Source: Dechloromonas sp. (lineage in GTDB: Bacteria; Pseudomonadota; Gammaproteobacteria; Burkholderiales; Rhodocyclaceae). From it: a DNA stretch of 7,749 bases. Below the pieces are notes generated by a model that worked only from the letters and a program-made list of their open reading frames with translations, was not told where the DNA came from and ran no database searches. This document shows, piece after piece, positions 1-7,252 of the stretch. The stretch covers positions 130,604 through 138,352 of the forward strand of contig CP059264.1 in NCBI GenBank assembly GCA_013693915.1. The letters are read 5' to 3'. Numbering within the stretch: position 1 is the first letter of the stretch; each line of letters opens with the position of its first letter. A program made the position numbers and the translations under genes.

Positions 1-625
<625 letters not shown>

Positions 626-627
<2 letters not shown>

Positions 628-634
628 GGCGGAA
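626..634 (+). promoter_or_regulatory. Probable ribosome binding site for mreC at GTG 643
   Basis: The purine-rich stretch AAGGCGGAA overlaps the mreB stop codon and lies 8 nt before GTG 643. It supports a GTG start there and argues against the downstream GTG at 786. It is only a partial match to the Shine-Dalgarno sequence. Confidence 0.5.
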
Positions 635-642
635 CGCCATTC

Positions 643-1583
643 GTGGCGAGTCTCGACCACGCACCGCCGCCTTTTTCAAGCGAGGGCCAGCACCGCTGGC
701 CCTTCTGGCTTTTTATGTCCTGATTTCACTGGCGGTATTCGTCGTCGACTTCCGCGTCCGCAGCCTCGATCTGCTCAGGCAGACCGTGGCGCTGGTGGTT
801 GACCCGCTGCAACGGGTAGCGCAAACACCCGGCAGCCTGGTCGACCATGCGCGCAATTACCTGGAGGGCATGCAGTTGCTGCAGCGTGAAAACGATGAAC
901 TGCGCCATGCCAAGCTGACAACGGCGCCAAATCTGCTGCGTCTGGAGCAACTGGAAGCGGAAAACGAACGCCTGCGCAAGCTGCTGCTGGTCAAGGAACG
1001 CGAGAATGCCAAGGGACAGGTTGCCCAGATCCTCTACACCGCACGCGACCCCTTTTCGCGCAAGGTGATCGTCGACAAGGGCCAGCAATCGGGAATCGTC
1101 GCCGGTCAACCGGCGATCGACGAGGCCGGTGTCGTCGGCCAGGTCACGCGAGTCTTTCCCTTTTCCGCTGAGATCACGCTGATCACCGACAAGGATCAGG
1201 CGGTGCCCGTTCAGATTGTGCGCAGCGGCCAGCGCTCGGTCGTCTTCGGCCTCGGGACCGGGCAGATGGAACTGCGTTACATGCCGGCCAATGCCGATGT
1301 CGAGGTCGGTGACATGCTTGTGACCTCTGGCCTCGACAGCGTCTATCTGCAAGGCTACCCGGTGGCCAAAGTGGTCGGCATCGAGCGCGAGGGCGCCTAT
1401 TCCTTCGCCCGCATTCTCGCCGCGCCGATTGCCGGCGTCGAGAATTTCGGCGAGGTGATGATCCTCGACCCGCGCCAACCGCTGCCGCCGCGCCAGCCTG
1501 AAGCCCAGGGCCGGGGCGCCGGCGGCGGTGACAAACCGGGCCTGCGCCCGAAGAAAAAGAAGCAGGCGGCGAAGGGCAAGTAA
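643..1583 (+). CDS. mreC: Rod shape-determining protein MreC, with an apparent -1 frameshift near the 5' end
   Basis: MreC is a bitopic inner-membrane protein. Its periplasmic part self-assembles and links MreB/MreD to PBP2-RodA. The body is in frame 3 and ends at TAA 1581-1583, but that frame has no ATG, GTG or TTG before GTG 786, which would remove the membrane anchor. In frame 1, GTG 643 begins MASLDHAPPPF, a credible MreC N-terminus, but that frame stops at TGA 721-723. Adding one T to the T5 run at 672-676 joins the two into a 313-residue protein, the normal size. It then has a transmembrane helix at about residues 17-36, a coiled coil at about 70-120, the two beta domains, and a Pro/Gly-rich basic tail ending in KKKK and more lysines. 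The likely ribosome site is AAGGCGGAA at 626-634. The call of MreC is firm. Whether the break is a sequencing error or a real mutation cannot be decided here. Confidence 0.9.
672..676 (+). other. mreC: T5 homopolymer at the mreC frame break
   Basis: The sequence reads CCGCCGCCTTTTTCAAGCG across this point. Upstream, frame 1 encodes the expected MreC start (…DHAPPPF). Downstream, frame 3 encodes the expected continuation (FKRGPAPLALLAFYVL…). Six Ts would make one continuous frame, and only five are present. A one-base loss in a homopolymer is a common sequencing error. It could also be a true deletion. A ribosomal -1 slip of tRNA-Phe from UUU 673-675 to UUU 672-674 would give the same protein, but a five-base tract is short for efficient slippage and no stimulator is evident. 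Confidence 0.8.
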
Positions 1584-2104
1584 TGCAGCCGACCTTCACT
1601 TCCTCGCGCATCCTGTTGCCGGCCCGACCGTGGTTCATCTACCTGAGCCTGATCGTTGCCCTGCTCCTCAACTTCCTGCCCACGGCTTACTGGGCGGGCG
1701 TGCCTGACTGGGTCGCGCTGGTGCTGTGCTTCTGGAGCGTCCGCGAATTCCGCCGCGTCGGCATGGGCTGGGCGTTCATTCTCGGCCTGCTGATGGATGT
1801 CGCCGACGGCGCGGTACTCGGCCAGCATTGCTTTGCCTACGTGCTCCTCGCCTTCGCCGCGTCCTCGCTGTCCCGGCGCCTGCTCTGGTTTCCCATCGCC
1901 CAGCAGGCGTTGCAGGTTCTGCCCTTGCTGCTCCTGACCCAGATAGTCCAGGCGCTGATGCGGCTCGCGGTGGGCGGAGACTTTCCGGGCTGGGCTTATT
2001 TCATCGGCCCCGTGGTCGCCAGCCTGCTCTGGATTCCGCTGACCTTTGTCCTGCTTCTGCCGCAGTACCAGCCAGTCGAGCAGAATCCGGATCGGCCGAT
2101 CTGA
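1583..2104 (+). CDS. mreD: Rod shape-determining protein MreD
   Basis: MreD is a small polytopic inner-membrane protein that works with MreC in the elongasome and helps balance PBP2-RodA activation. The 173-residue length is typical. The protein is very hydrophobic. Likely membrane segments are at about residues 18-34, 42-50, 61-75, 82-95, 105-128 and 138-162, with short charged loops such as SVREFRR and SSLSRRLL. The GLLMDVADGAVLGQH stretch at about 68-82 resembles the conserved MreD core (G-L-x-D-x-x-x-G-x-x-x-G-x-x). The start ATG 1583 shares its A with the last base of the mreC stop (TAATG), which indicates translational coupling. GAAGGG at 1571-1576 is a good ribosome site 6 nt upstream. 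It is followed 14 nt later by mrdA. Confidence 0.93.
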   Translation: MQPTFTSSRILLPARPWFIYLSLIVALLLNFLPTAYWAGVPDWVALVLCFWSVREFRRVGMGWAFILGLLMDVADGAVLGQHCFAYVLLAFAASSLSRRLLWFPIAQQALQVLPLLLLTQIVQALMRLAVGGDFPGWAYFIGPVVASLLWIPLTFVLLLPQYQPVEQNPDRPI

Positions 2105-2118
2105 CGGAATTCCGGGCC

Positions 2119-4029
2119 ATGGGCAATTTCCACAACTCCGAGAGCGACCTCGACCGTTTCCGTTTCCGGCTCGGGATTGCCACGCTCGTCGTACTTCTCG
2201 CCTTTGGCACGCTGATCGGGCGCTTCGTCTGGCTCCAGGTCCTGCAGCACGATTTCTACCGCACCCGTGCTGAAGACAACCGCATCGCGCTGATCCCCAT
2301 CGTTCCCAACCGGGGCGTAATCACCGACCGCAACGGCGTCGTTCTGGCGCGCAACTACTCGGCCTATACGCTGGAAATCACGCCTTCGCTGGCTGGCGAC
2401 CTCGAAGCAACGATCGATGCGCTGAGCGAGGTGATCGACATTCAGCCCAAGGACCGCAAGCGCTTCAAGCGCCTGCTCGACGAGGCCAAGAATTTCGAGT
2501 CGGTCCCGATTCGCACCCGCCTGACCGATACCGAAGTGGCGATTTTTGCCGCCCAGCGCTACCGCTTCCCCGGTGTCGAGGTCATGGCCCGGCTCTTTCG
2601 CCAGTACCCCCTCGGACCCATCGGTTCGCATGCGCTCGGGTACATCGGGCGCATCACCGACCGCGATCTGCAGTGGATCGAAGAAGCGGACAAGCAGGCC
2701 AACTACAAAGGCACCGACCACATCGGCAAGACCGGGCTGGAACAGCACTACGAATTCGAGCTGCACGGCGAGACCGGCTACGAGGAAGTCGAGATCGATT
2801 CCGGCGGACGCGCCCTGCGCAGCCTCAAGCGCATCCCGCCGGTTTCCGGCAACAACCTGCAGTTGACCCTGGATGCCAAGCTGCAGGAAATCACCGAGCA
2901 GGCCTTCGGCGACCGTAAGGGCGCCCTGGTCGCCATCGATCCCAACACCGGCGGCATTCTGGCACTGGTTTCCAACCCGACCTATGATCCTAACCTGTTC
3001 GTCGACGGCATCACCCCGGACAACTGGAAGGAGCTGAACGAGCACCCGGACAAGCCGATGATCAACCGCACGATCAACGGCGCCTATCCGCCCGGCTCGA
3101 CCTTCAAGCCCTTCATGGCGCTGGCCGCACTGGAGTTGGGCAAGCGCACGCCGAACCAGGCGATCAGCGATCCCGGCTTTTTCAACTTCGGCAACCACAC
3201 CTTCCGCGACGACAAGAAGGGCGGGCATGGCAGCGTGGACATGTACAAGTCGATCGTCCATTCCTGCGATACCTACTACTACATGCTCGCCAACGACATG
3301 GGGATCGACAACATCGCCAGGTTCATGGGCCAGCTCGGATTGGGCCAGCGTACCGGCGTCGATCTCGGCCGCGATGATTCGGGCGAATCCAAGGGCGTTC
3401 TGCCGTCACAGGAATGGAAAAGGCAGCGCTTCAAGAAGCCCGAGCAGCAGAAGTGGTATGCCGGCGAGACCATTTCGATCGGCATCGGCCAGGGCTACAA
3501 CGCCTACACGCCGATTCAGCTCGCCCAGGCGACTGCGGTGGTTGCCAACCGGGGCGTCATGTTCCGTCCGCACCTGGTCAACCAGATCGTCGATGCCAGG
3601 ACCGGCGAGAAGCGTCCGGTCGAGCCGCAGCCGATCCGCGACCTCAAGCTCAAGCCGCAGAACGTGGACGTCATCCGCCGGGCGATGGTCGGCGTCAACA
3701 AGGAAGGCACCGGCGCGCGGACCTTCGCCGGCGCCCCGTACGAAGCCGCCGGCAAAACCGGGACAGCGCAGGTCTTCTCGCTGAAAGGCGCCGATTACAA
3801 GGCAAGCGGCGTCAAGAAGGAGTTGCGCGACCACGCCCTGTTCATCGCCTTTGCACCGGCCGACAAGCCGAAGATCGCGCTGGCGGTGCTTGTCGAGAAC
3901 GGCGGCTTCGGCGCCCAGTCGGCGGCGCCGATCGCGCGCATGGTCCTCGACTACTATCTGCTCGGCAAGCTGCCGGCCGGTGCCGCCAAGGAAGATGCCG
4001 CAGCCGTGGAGGATGACAACGAAGAATGA
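2119..4029 (+). CDS. mrdA: Penicillin-binding protein 2 (PBP2), elongasome D,D-transpeptidase
   Basis: PBP2 is a class B penicillin-binding protein that cross-links new glycan strands made by RodA during side-wall growth. It is the target of mecillinam in E. coli. The chosen start ATG 2119 gives 636 residues, close to E. coli PBP2 (633). The frame is open far upstream, but that part overlaps mreD and is not PBP2-like. Order: short cytoplasmic tail, one membrane anchor at about residues 18-38, pedestal/dimerisation domain beginning with PNRGVITDRNG at about 63-73, then the transpeptidase domain. Catalytic motifs are S327-T-F-K330 (nucleophile Ser327), S382-C-D384 (the PBP2-type form of SxN) and K546-T-G548. 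Asp351, Asp364, His370 and Cys383 match the zinc-site pattern described in Acinetobacter baumannii PBP2. The C-terminus is acidic. The gene overlaps rodA by 4 nt (ATGA), which fits equal production of the two partners. Confidence 0.97.
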   Translation: MGNFHNSESDLDRFRFRLGIATLVVLLAFGTLIGRFVWLQVLQHDFYRTRAEDNRIALIPIVPNRGVITDRNGVVLARNYSAYTLEITPSLAGDLEATIDALSEVIDIQPKDRKRFKRLLDEAKNFESVPIRTRLTDTEVAIFAAQRYRFPGVEVMARLFRQYPLGPIGSHALGYIGRITDRDLQWIEEADKQANYKGTDHIGKTGLEQHYEFELHGETGYEEVEIDSGGRALRSLKRIPPVSGNNLQLTLDAKLQEITEQAFGDRKGALVAIDPNTGGILALVSNPTYDPNLFVDGITPDNWKELNEHPDKPMINRTINGAYPPGSTFKPFMALAALELGKRTPNQAISDPGFFNFGNHTFRDDKKGGHGSVDMYKSIVHSCDTYYYMLANDMGIDNIARFMGQLGLGQRTGVDLGRDDSGESKGVLPSQEWKRQRFKKPEQQKWYAGETISIGIGQGYNAYTPIQLAQATAVVANRGVMFRPHLVNQIVDARTGEKRPVEPQPIRDLKLKPQNVDVIRRAMVGVNKEGTGARTFAGAPYEAAGKTGTAQVFSLKGADYKASGVKKELRDHALFIAFAPADKPKIALAVLVENGGFGAQSAAPIARMVLDYYLLGKLPAGAAKEDAAAVEDDNEE

Positions 4030-5138
4030 TCGACGTCATCGGCACCCTGAAACGCGGCGGACGCGGCCTGATCGCCCCGATCGACTTCCCGCTGCTGCTG
4101 ATCACCCTGGCGATCATGGCGGTCGGCCTCGCCACCGTGAATTCCGCCACCTTCGACGGCAACAATCGCCTGCTGTCGCAGGCCGGCAACATGGGTGTGG
4201 CCATGGTCGTCATGTGGCTCGTCGCGCGTCTGCCGCCGCAGAAGCTGATGCGCTTCGCCTTGCCGCTCTACGTCGTCGGGCTCCTGCTACTGGTCGCCGT
4301 CTTCCTGTTCGGAATCAAGGTCAATGGCGCCAAGCGCTGGCTGTCGCTCGGTTTCACGCGCATCCAGCCATCGGAGATCATGAAGATCGCCATGCCGTTG
4401 ATGCTCGCCTGGTATTTCCACAAATACGAGGCGACGCTGCGCGCCCGCCATTTCATCGTCGCCGCGCTACTGCTGGTCGTTCCCTTCGGCCTCATAGCCA
4501 AGCAGCCCGACCTCGGCACCGCGCTGCTGGTCGGCGGCGCCGGCTTTTTCGTGATCTTCTTCGCCGGCCTGCCGTGGAAGGTCATCGTCGGCCTGATCGC
4601 CGCCGGCGCCGCCGCCGCGCCGCTGCTCTGGGGGATGATGCACGACTACCAGCGCAAGCGCATCCTGACCCTGATCGACCCGACCACAGATCCACTCGGT
4701 GCCGGCTACCACATCATCCAGGCGACCATCGCCATCGGCTCCGGCGGCCCGTTCGGCAAGGGCTACCTCAACGGCACGCAGACCCATCTCGAGTTCATTC
4801 CGGAAAAGCACACCGACTTCATTTTTGCCGTCTATTCGGAGGAGTGGGGACTGCTCGGCAATGCCTTGCTGGTCTTCCTTTACACCCTGCTGATCGGGCG
4901 CGGCATGATGATCGCGATGGCCGCCCCGACGATGTTCTCGCGCCTGCTGGCCGGCTCGGTCACGCTCGGCTTCTTCACCTATGCCTTCATCAACATGGGC
5001 ATGGTCAGCGGCATCCTGCCGGTGGTCGGCGTTCCGCTGCCGTTCATGAGTTACGGCGGCACCGCGCTCGTCACCCTGTTCCTCGGCATCGGTATCCTGA
5101 TGTCGATCCAGTCGCACCGCATGCTGGTCAAGAAATGA
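4026..5138 (+). CDS. mrdB: RodA, SEDS-family peptidoglycan glycosyltransferase
   Basis: RodA (also named rodA) polymerises lipid II into glycan strands in the inner membrane as the partner of PBP2. The protein has 370 residues, the same size class as E. coli RodA, and about ten hydrophobic membrane segments. Family signatures visible in order are KRWLSLGFTRIQPSEIMK at about residues 101-118, QPDLGTALL from about residue 160 (Asp162), EFIPEKHTDFIFAVYSEEWG with the probable catalytic Asp264 in HTDF (equivalent to E. coli Asp262), and the C-terminal PVVGVPLPFMSYGG at 332-345. The start ATG 4026 overlaps the mrdA stop, and GGAGGA at 4008-4013 lies 12 nt upstream. The stop overlaps the rlpA start by 4 nt. 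RodA is chosen over FtsW because of its position directly after mrdA and the mre genes. Confidence is high. Confidence 0.97.
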   Translation: MIDVIGTLKRGGRGLIAPIDFPLLLITLAIMAVGLATVNSATFDGNNRLLSQAGNMGVAMVVMWLVARLPPQKLMRFALPLYVVGLLLLVAVFLFGIKVNGAKRWLSLGFTRIQPSEIMKIAMPLMLAWYFHKYEATLRARHFIVAALLLVVPFGLIAKQPDLGTALLVGGAGFFVIFFAGLPWKVIVGLIAAGAAAAPLLWGMMHDYQRKRILTLIDPTTDPLGAGYHIIQATIAIGSGGPFGKGYLNGTQTHLEFIPEKHTDFIFAVYSEEWGLLGNALLVFLYTLLIGRGMMIAMAAPTMFSRLLAGSVTLGFFTYAFINMGMVSGILPVVGVPLPFMSYGGTALVTLFLGIGILMSIQSHRMLVKK

Positions 5139-6124
5139 GCTTCCGCCCGATCATCTGCGCACTCACCGCGTTGCTGCTGGCGGCCTGCGGAACCGCGCCG
5201 AAGGATGCTGCGGTCGACGGTCAAAAAGGCTCCGTTTCCAAAACGCCGACGAAGAAGCCGACTGCCGTCCTCAAGAGGGGCGGCGGCTTCTACAAGGACG
5301 ATGGCCCGGCCGACGACATTCCGGACGGTCTCGACGACATTCCCGATGCCCAGCCGAAATGGGAGCCGTTGCACAAGCCAGCGGCCCGCCCCTATGTCGT
5401 TCTCGGCAAGGAATACATCCCCAACACCGCGGTCAAGCCCTATCGGACACGCGGCATCGCCAGTTGGTACGGCAAGAAGTTCCACGGCCAGAAGACCTCG
5501 ATCGGCGAGCCCTACGACATGTTCGCCATGACCGCCGCCCATCCGACGCTGGCGCTTCCTTCCTACGTCCGCGTCACCAATGTACAGAGCGGCAAGGCGG
5601 TCGTCGTCCGCGTCACCGATCGCGGGCCATTCCATGCCGACCGCGTGATCGACCTCTCGTACACCGCCGCCTACAAGCTTGGCCTGGTCAACGGCGGCAG
5701 CGGCCAGGTCGACGTCGAGGCGATCATTCCGGGCGAACCGACGACCACCACCTATGCGCAAGTAACGCCTCCGCCCCGGCCGGCGCCGGCGGAAGCGGAC
5801 GAGATCGAGAAGCTGGTCAGGCGCATGGCGCTCGAGGAGCGGCCGGTTCAGACGGCTACCATGGTCGGCATGGGCAGCGACAGCGTCCCGCCGAAAGGCG
5901 TCTATCTGCAACTCGGCGCCTTCGCCAGCGCCGACAATGCCGACAGCCTCAGGAACCATCTGGTCCGCGAACTGGACTGGCTGAGCGAGCCGATGCGCGT
6001 CTATGCCGGCGGCGGCATTCATCGCCTCCAGCTCGGGCCCTACGCCAGCCGCACCGATGCCGACCGGGTCGCCGAGAAGATTCAGGTCGCGCTGGGCTCC
6101 CGGCCAACCGTCGTCATCCGTTAG
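5135..6124 (+). CDS. rlpA: RlpA, septal-ring lytic transglycosylase lipoprotein with SPOR domain
   Basis: RlpA is an outer-membrane lipoprotein. In Pseudomonas aeruginosa it cleaves glycan strands that lack stem peptides and helps daughter cells separate. The protein has 329 residues. The signal peptide ends in the lipobox LAAC, giving lipidated Cys18. A Lys/Ser/Thr-rich linker and an acidic stretch with a repeated DDIPD follow. The double-psi beta-barrel domain starts near IASWYG (108-113). The likely catalytic pair is His136 (TAAH) and Asp162 (DRGPF), spaced 26 residues apart like His131/Asp157 of the P. aeruginosa enzyme. After a Pro-rich linker comes a C-terminal SPOR domain at about 255-329, which binds denuded glycan. 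ATG 5135 overlaps the rodA stop (ATGA), so translation is probably coupled. The ribosome site is weak. The frame is open upstream into rodA and mrdA, but that is a shadow. Confidence 0.95.
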   Translation: MSFRPIICALTALLLAACGTAPKDAAVDGQKGSVSKTPTKKPTAVLKRGGGFYKDDGPADDIPDGLDDIPDAQPKWEPLHKPAARPYVVLGKEYIPNTAVKPYRTRGIASWYGKKFHGQKTSIGEPYDMFAMTAAHPTLALPSYVRVTNVQSGKAVVVRVTDRGPFHADRVIDLSYTAAYKLGLVNGGSGQVDVEAIIPGEPTTTTYAQVTPPPRPAPAEADEIEKLVRRMALEERPVQTATMVGMGSDSVPPKGVYLQLGAFASADNADSLRNHLVRELDWLSEPMRVYAGGGIHRLQLGPYASRTDADRVAEKIQVALGSRPTVVIR

Positions 6125-6152
6125 CGACGGCGGGAAACAAACTGACTGTCGT

Positions 6153-6166
6153 TTGACCCGAATCAA
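6153..6166 (+). promoter_or_regulatory. FNR/ANR-type operator upstream of ubiUV
   Basis: TTGAC-CCGA-ATCAA matches the FNR consensus TTGAT-N4-ATCAA at 9 of 10 defined bases with the correct 4-nt spacer. Its centre (6159.5) lies 40.5 to 41.5 bp before the start predicted from the -10 element at 6188-6193, the class II activator position. FNR activates transcription when oxygen is absent. It is known to control ubiUV in E. coli, which fits the oxygen-independent role of the genes downstream. The site is seen in the sequence; its activity is inferred. Confidence 0.78.
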
Positions 6167-6187
6167 TGGCGGCCGGGATCCGCCGGC

Positions 6188-6193
6188 TATACT
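6188..6193 (+). promoter_or_regulatory. Predicted sigma-70 -10 element of the ubiUV promoter
   Basis: TATACT matches the TATAAT consensus at 5 of 6 positions and stands out in GC-rich surroundings. At the -35 position 17 bp upstream there is only a poor match (AATGGC), overlapping the FNR box. This is typical of an activator-dependent class II promoter. The predicted start is near 6200-6201, giving a leader of about 22 nt before ATG 6223. Confidence 0.65.
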
Positions 6194-6222
6194 CAGTCGC
6201 TCCGCTCACCGACAGCAACGCC

Positions 6223-7248
6223 ATGACCTCCTTGCCCGACCTGATCTGCCCGGCCGGCAGCCTGCCGGCACTCAAGGCGGCCGTCGATAACGGCGCCGAT
6301 GCCGTCTATCTCGGCTTCAGGAACGACACCAACGCGCGCAACTTCGCCGGCCTGAACTTCGACGCGAAGGCGATGGCCGAAGGCATCCGCTACGCACATG
6401 GCCGGGGCCGCGAGATCCTGCTGGCAATCAACACCTTTCCCCAGGCCGGTCGTGTCGCCGACTGGCGCAGCGCGGTCGATTCCGCAGTGGATCTCGGCGC
6501 CGATGCAATCATCCTCGCCGATGTCGGCCTTCTCGACTACGCCTGCCGCAAGCATCCCCAACAACGCCTGCATCTCTCGGTGCAGGGCTCGGCCACCAGC
6601 TACGAGGCGATCAACTTCTGCCAGCGCGAATTCGGCATCCGGCGCGCCGTGCTGCCGCGCGTGCTGACGCTGGCCCAAGTCGAGCACGTCATCAGGAACA
6701 CCAGCGTCGAAATCGAGGTCTTCGGCTTCGGCAGCCTGTGCGTGATGAATGAAGGCCGTTGCTGGCTTTCCTCGTATGCCTGCGGCGAGTCGCCCAATAC
6801 CGTCGGCGCCTGCTCGCCGGCCAAGTACGTGAAGTGGGACAAGGTGGCGGCTGCGCCCGGGCAGGCGGGGCACATGGACACCCGCCTCAACGGCATCCTC
6901 ATCGACCGCTTCGGCGACGACGAGCCCGCCGGCTATCCGACGCTATGCAAGGGCCGTTTCGACGTGCAGGGCGAGACCTATTACGCGCTGGAAGAGCCGA
7001 CCAGCCTCAACGTGCTGTCCATCCTGCCCGAGATTGCCAGGATCGGCGTCCGCGCGATCAAGGTCGAAGGCCGCCAGCGCAGCCCGACCTATGTCGCACA
7101 GGTTACCCGCACCCTGCGCGCCGCACTCGATTCGCTGGCCGACGGCGCCGAGAAGTTTCTCGTAAAGCCGGCCTGGCAGGCGGAACTGACCAAGGTTTCC
7201 GAAGGCAGCCAGGCAACGCTCGGCGCCTACAGCCGGCCGTGGAGGTAA
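6223..7248 (+). CDS. ubiU: UbiU (YhbU), U32-family [4Fe-4S] protein of oxygen-independent ubiquinone hydroxylation
   Basis: UbiU forms a heterodimer with UbiV that hydroxylates the ubiquinone ring without oxygen, using prephenate as the oxygen donor in E. coli. It is annotated as a U32 peptidase, but no protease role is established for it. The start ATG 6223 gives 341 residues (E. coli 331) and begins [21 protein letters not shown], matching the family N-terminus. The in-frame ATG at 6166 would add 19 residues, but it overlaps the FNR box and lies upstream of the -10 element, so I reject it. The expected cluster ligands are Cys173 (SLC), Cys180 (GRC), Cys197 (GAC) and Cys242 (TLC). The first three are spaced as in E. 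coli. The gap to the last is 6 residues longer. Cys187 is an additional cysteine. [12 protein letters not shown] near the C-terminus is a U32 hallmark. The ribosome site is weak. ubiV follows after 4 nt. Confidence 0.94.
   Translation: MTSLPDLICPAGSLPALKAAVDNGADAVYLGFRNDTNARNFAGLNFDAKAMAEGIRYAHGRGREILLAINTFPQAGRVADWRSAVDSAVDLGADAIILADVGLLDYACRKHPQQRLHLSVQGSATSYEAINFCQREFGIRRAVLPRVLTLAQVEHVIRNTSVEIEVFGFGSLCVMNEGRCWLSSYACGESPNTVGACSPAKYVKWDKVAAAPGQAGHMDTRLNGILIDRFGDDEPAGYPTLCKGRFDVQGETYYALEEPTSLNVLSILPEIARIGVRAIKVEGRQRSPTYVAQVTRTLRAALDSLADGAEKFLVKPAWQAELTKVSEGSQATLGAYSRPWR
7241..7245 (+). promoter_or_regulatory. Strong ribosome binding site for ubiV, inside the ubiU 3' end
   Basis: GGAGG is a full Shine-Dalgarno core 7 nt before ATG 7253. 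It lies within the last two sense codons of ubiU, so ubiV translation is likely efficient and coupled. It contrasts with the weak site in front of ubiU. Confidence 0.75.
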
Positions 7249-7252
7249 GCGC

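Noticed and set aside
786..1583. mreC starting at GTG 786
   Set aside because: It would remove the cytoplasmic tail and transmembrane helix that are clearly encoded just upstream (697-760), leaving an MreC with no membrane anchor.
1726..2118. Long 5' extension of the mrdA frame (767 residues in total)
   Set aside because: The extension overlaps mreD and has a frame-shadow composition. ATG 2119 gives the normal PBP2 length and N-terminus.
1996..3261. 421-residue open frame on the minus strand
   Set aside because: It lies opposite mreD/mrdA, whose protein matches are unambiguous. Long antisense frames are expected opposite GC-rich genes, and its translation resembles no family I know.
3851..5134. 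Long 5' extension of the rlpA frame
   Set aside because: It overlaps mrdA and rodA and is Arg-rich shadow sequence. ATG 5135 is followed directly by a proper lipoprotein signal peptide.
6108..6130. Possible terminator hairpin at the end of rlpA (CCGTCG … CGACGG)
   Set aside because: The stem is only 6 bp with an 11-nt loop and no following U tract (purine-rich CGGGAAACAAAC instead). It is not convincing as an intrinsic terminator.
6138..6155. Small inverted repeat CAAAC-N8-GTTTG before ubiU
   Set aside because: Only 5 bp arms with a mismatched centre. It overlaps the FNR half-site, which explains the conserved-looking bases better.
6153..6158. TTGACC as a sigma-70 -35 element paired with TATACT
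   Set aside because: The spacer would be 29 bp, far from the usual 16-18. The hexamer is better explained as the left half of the FNR box.
5051..6166. 371-residue open frame on the minus strand, and similar frames at 726-1478, 4467-5117, 6193-6873 and 7103-7711
   Set aside because: All are antisense shadows of rodA, rlpA, mreC, ubiU and ubiV with low-complexity, Arg/Asp/Ala/Gly-rich translations and no recognisable domain.
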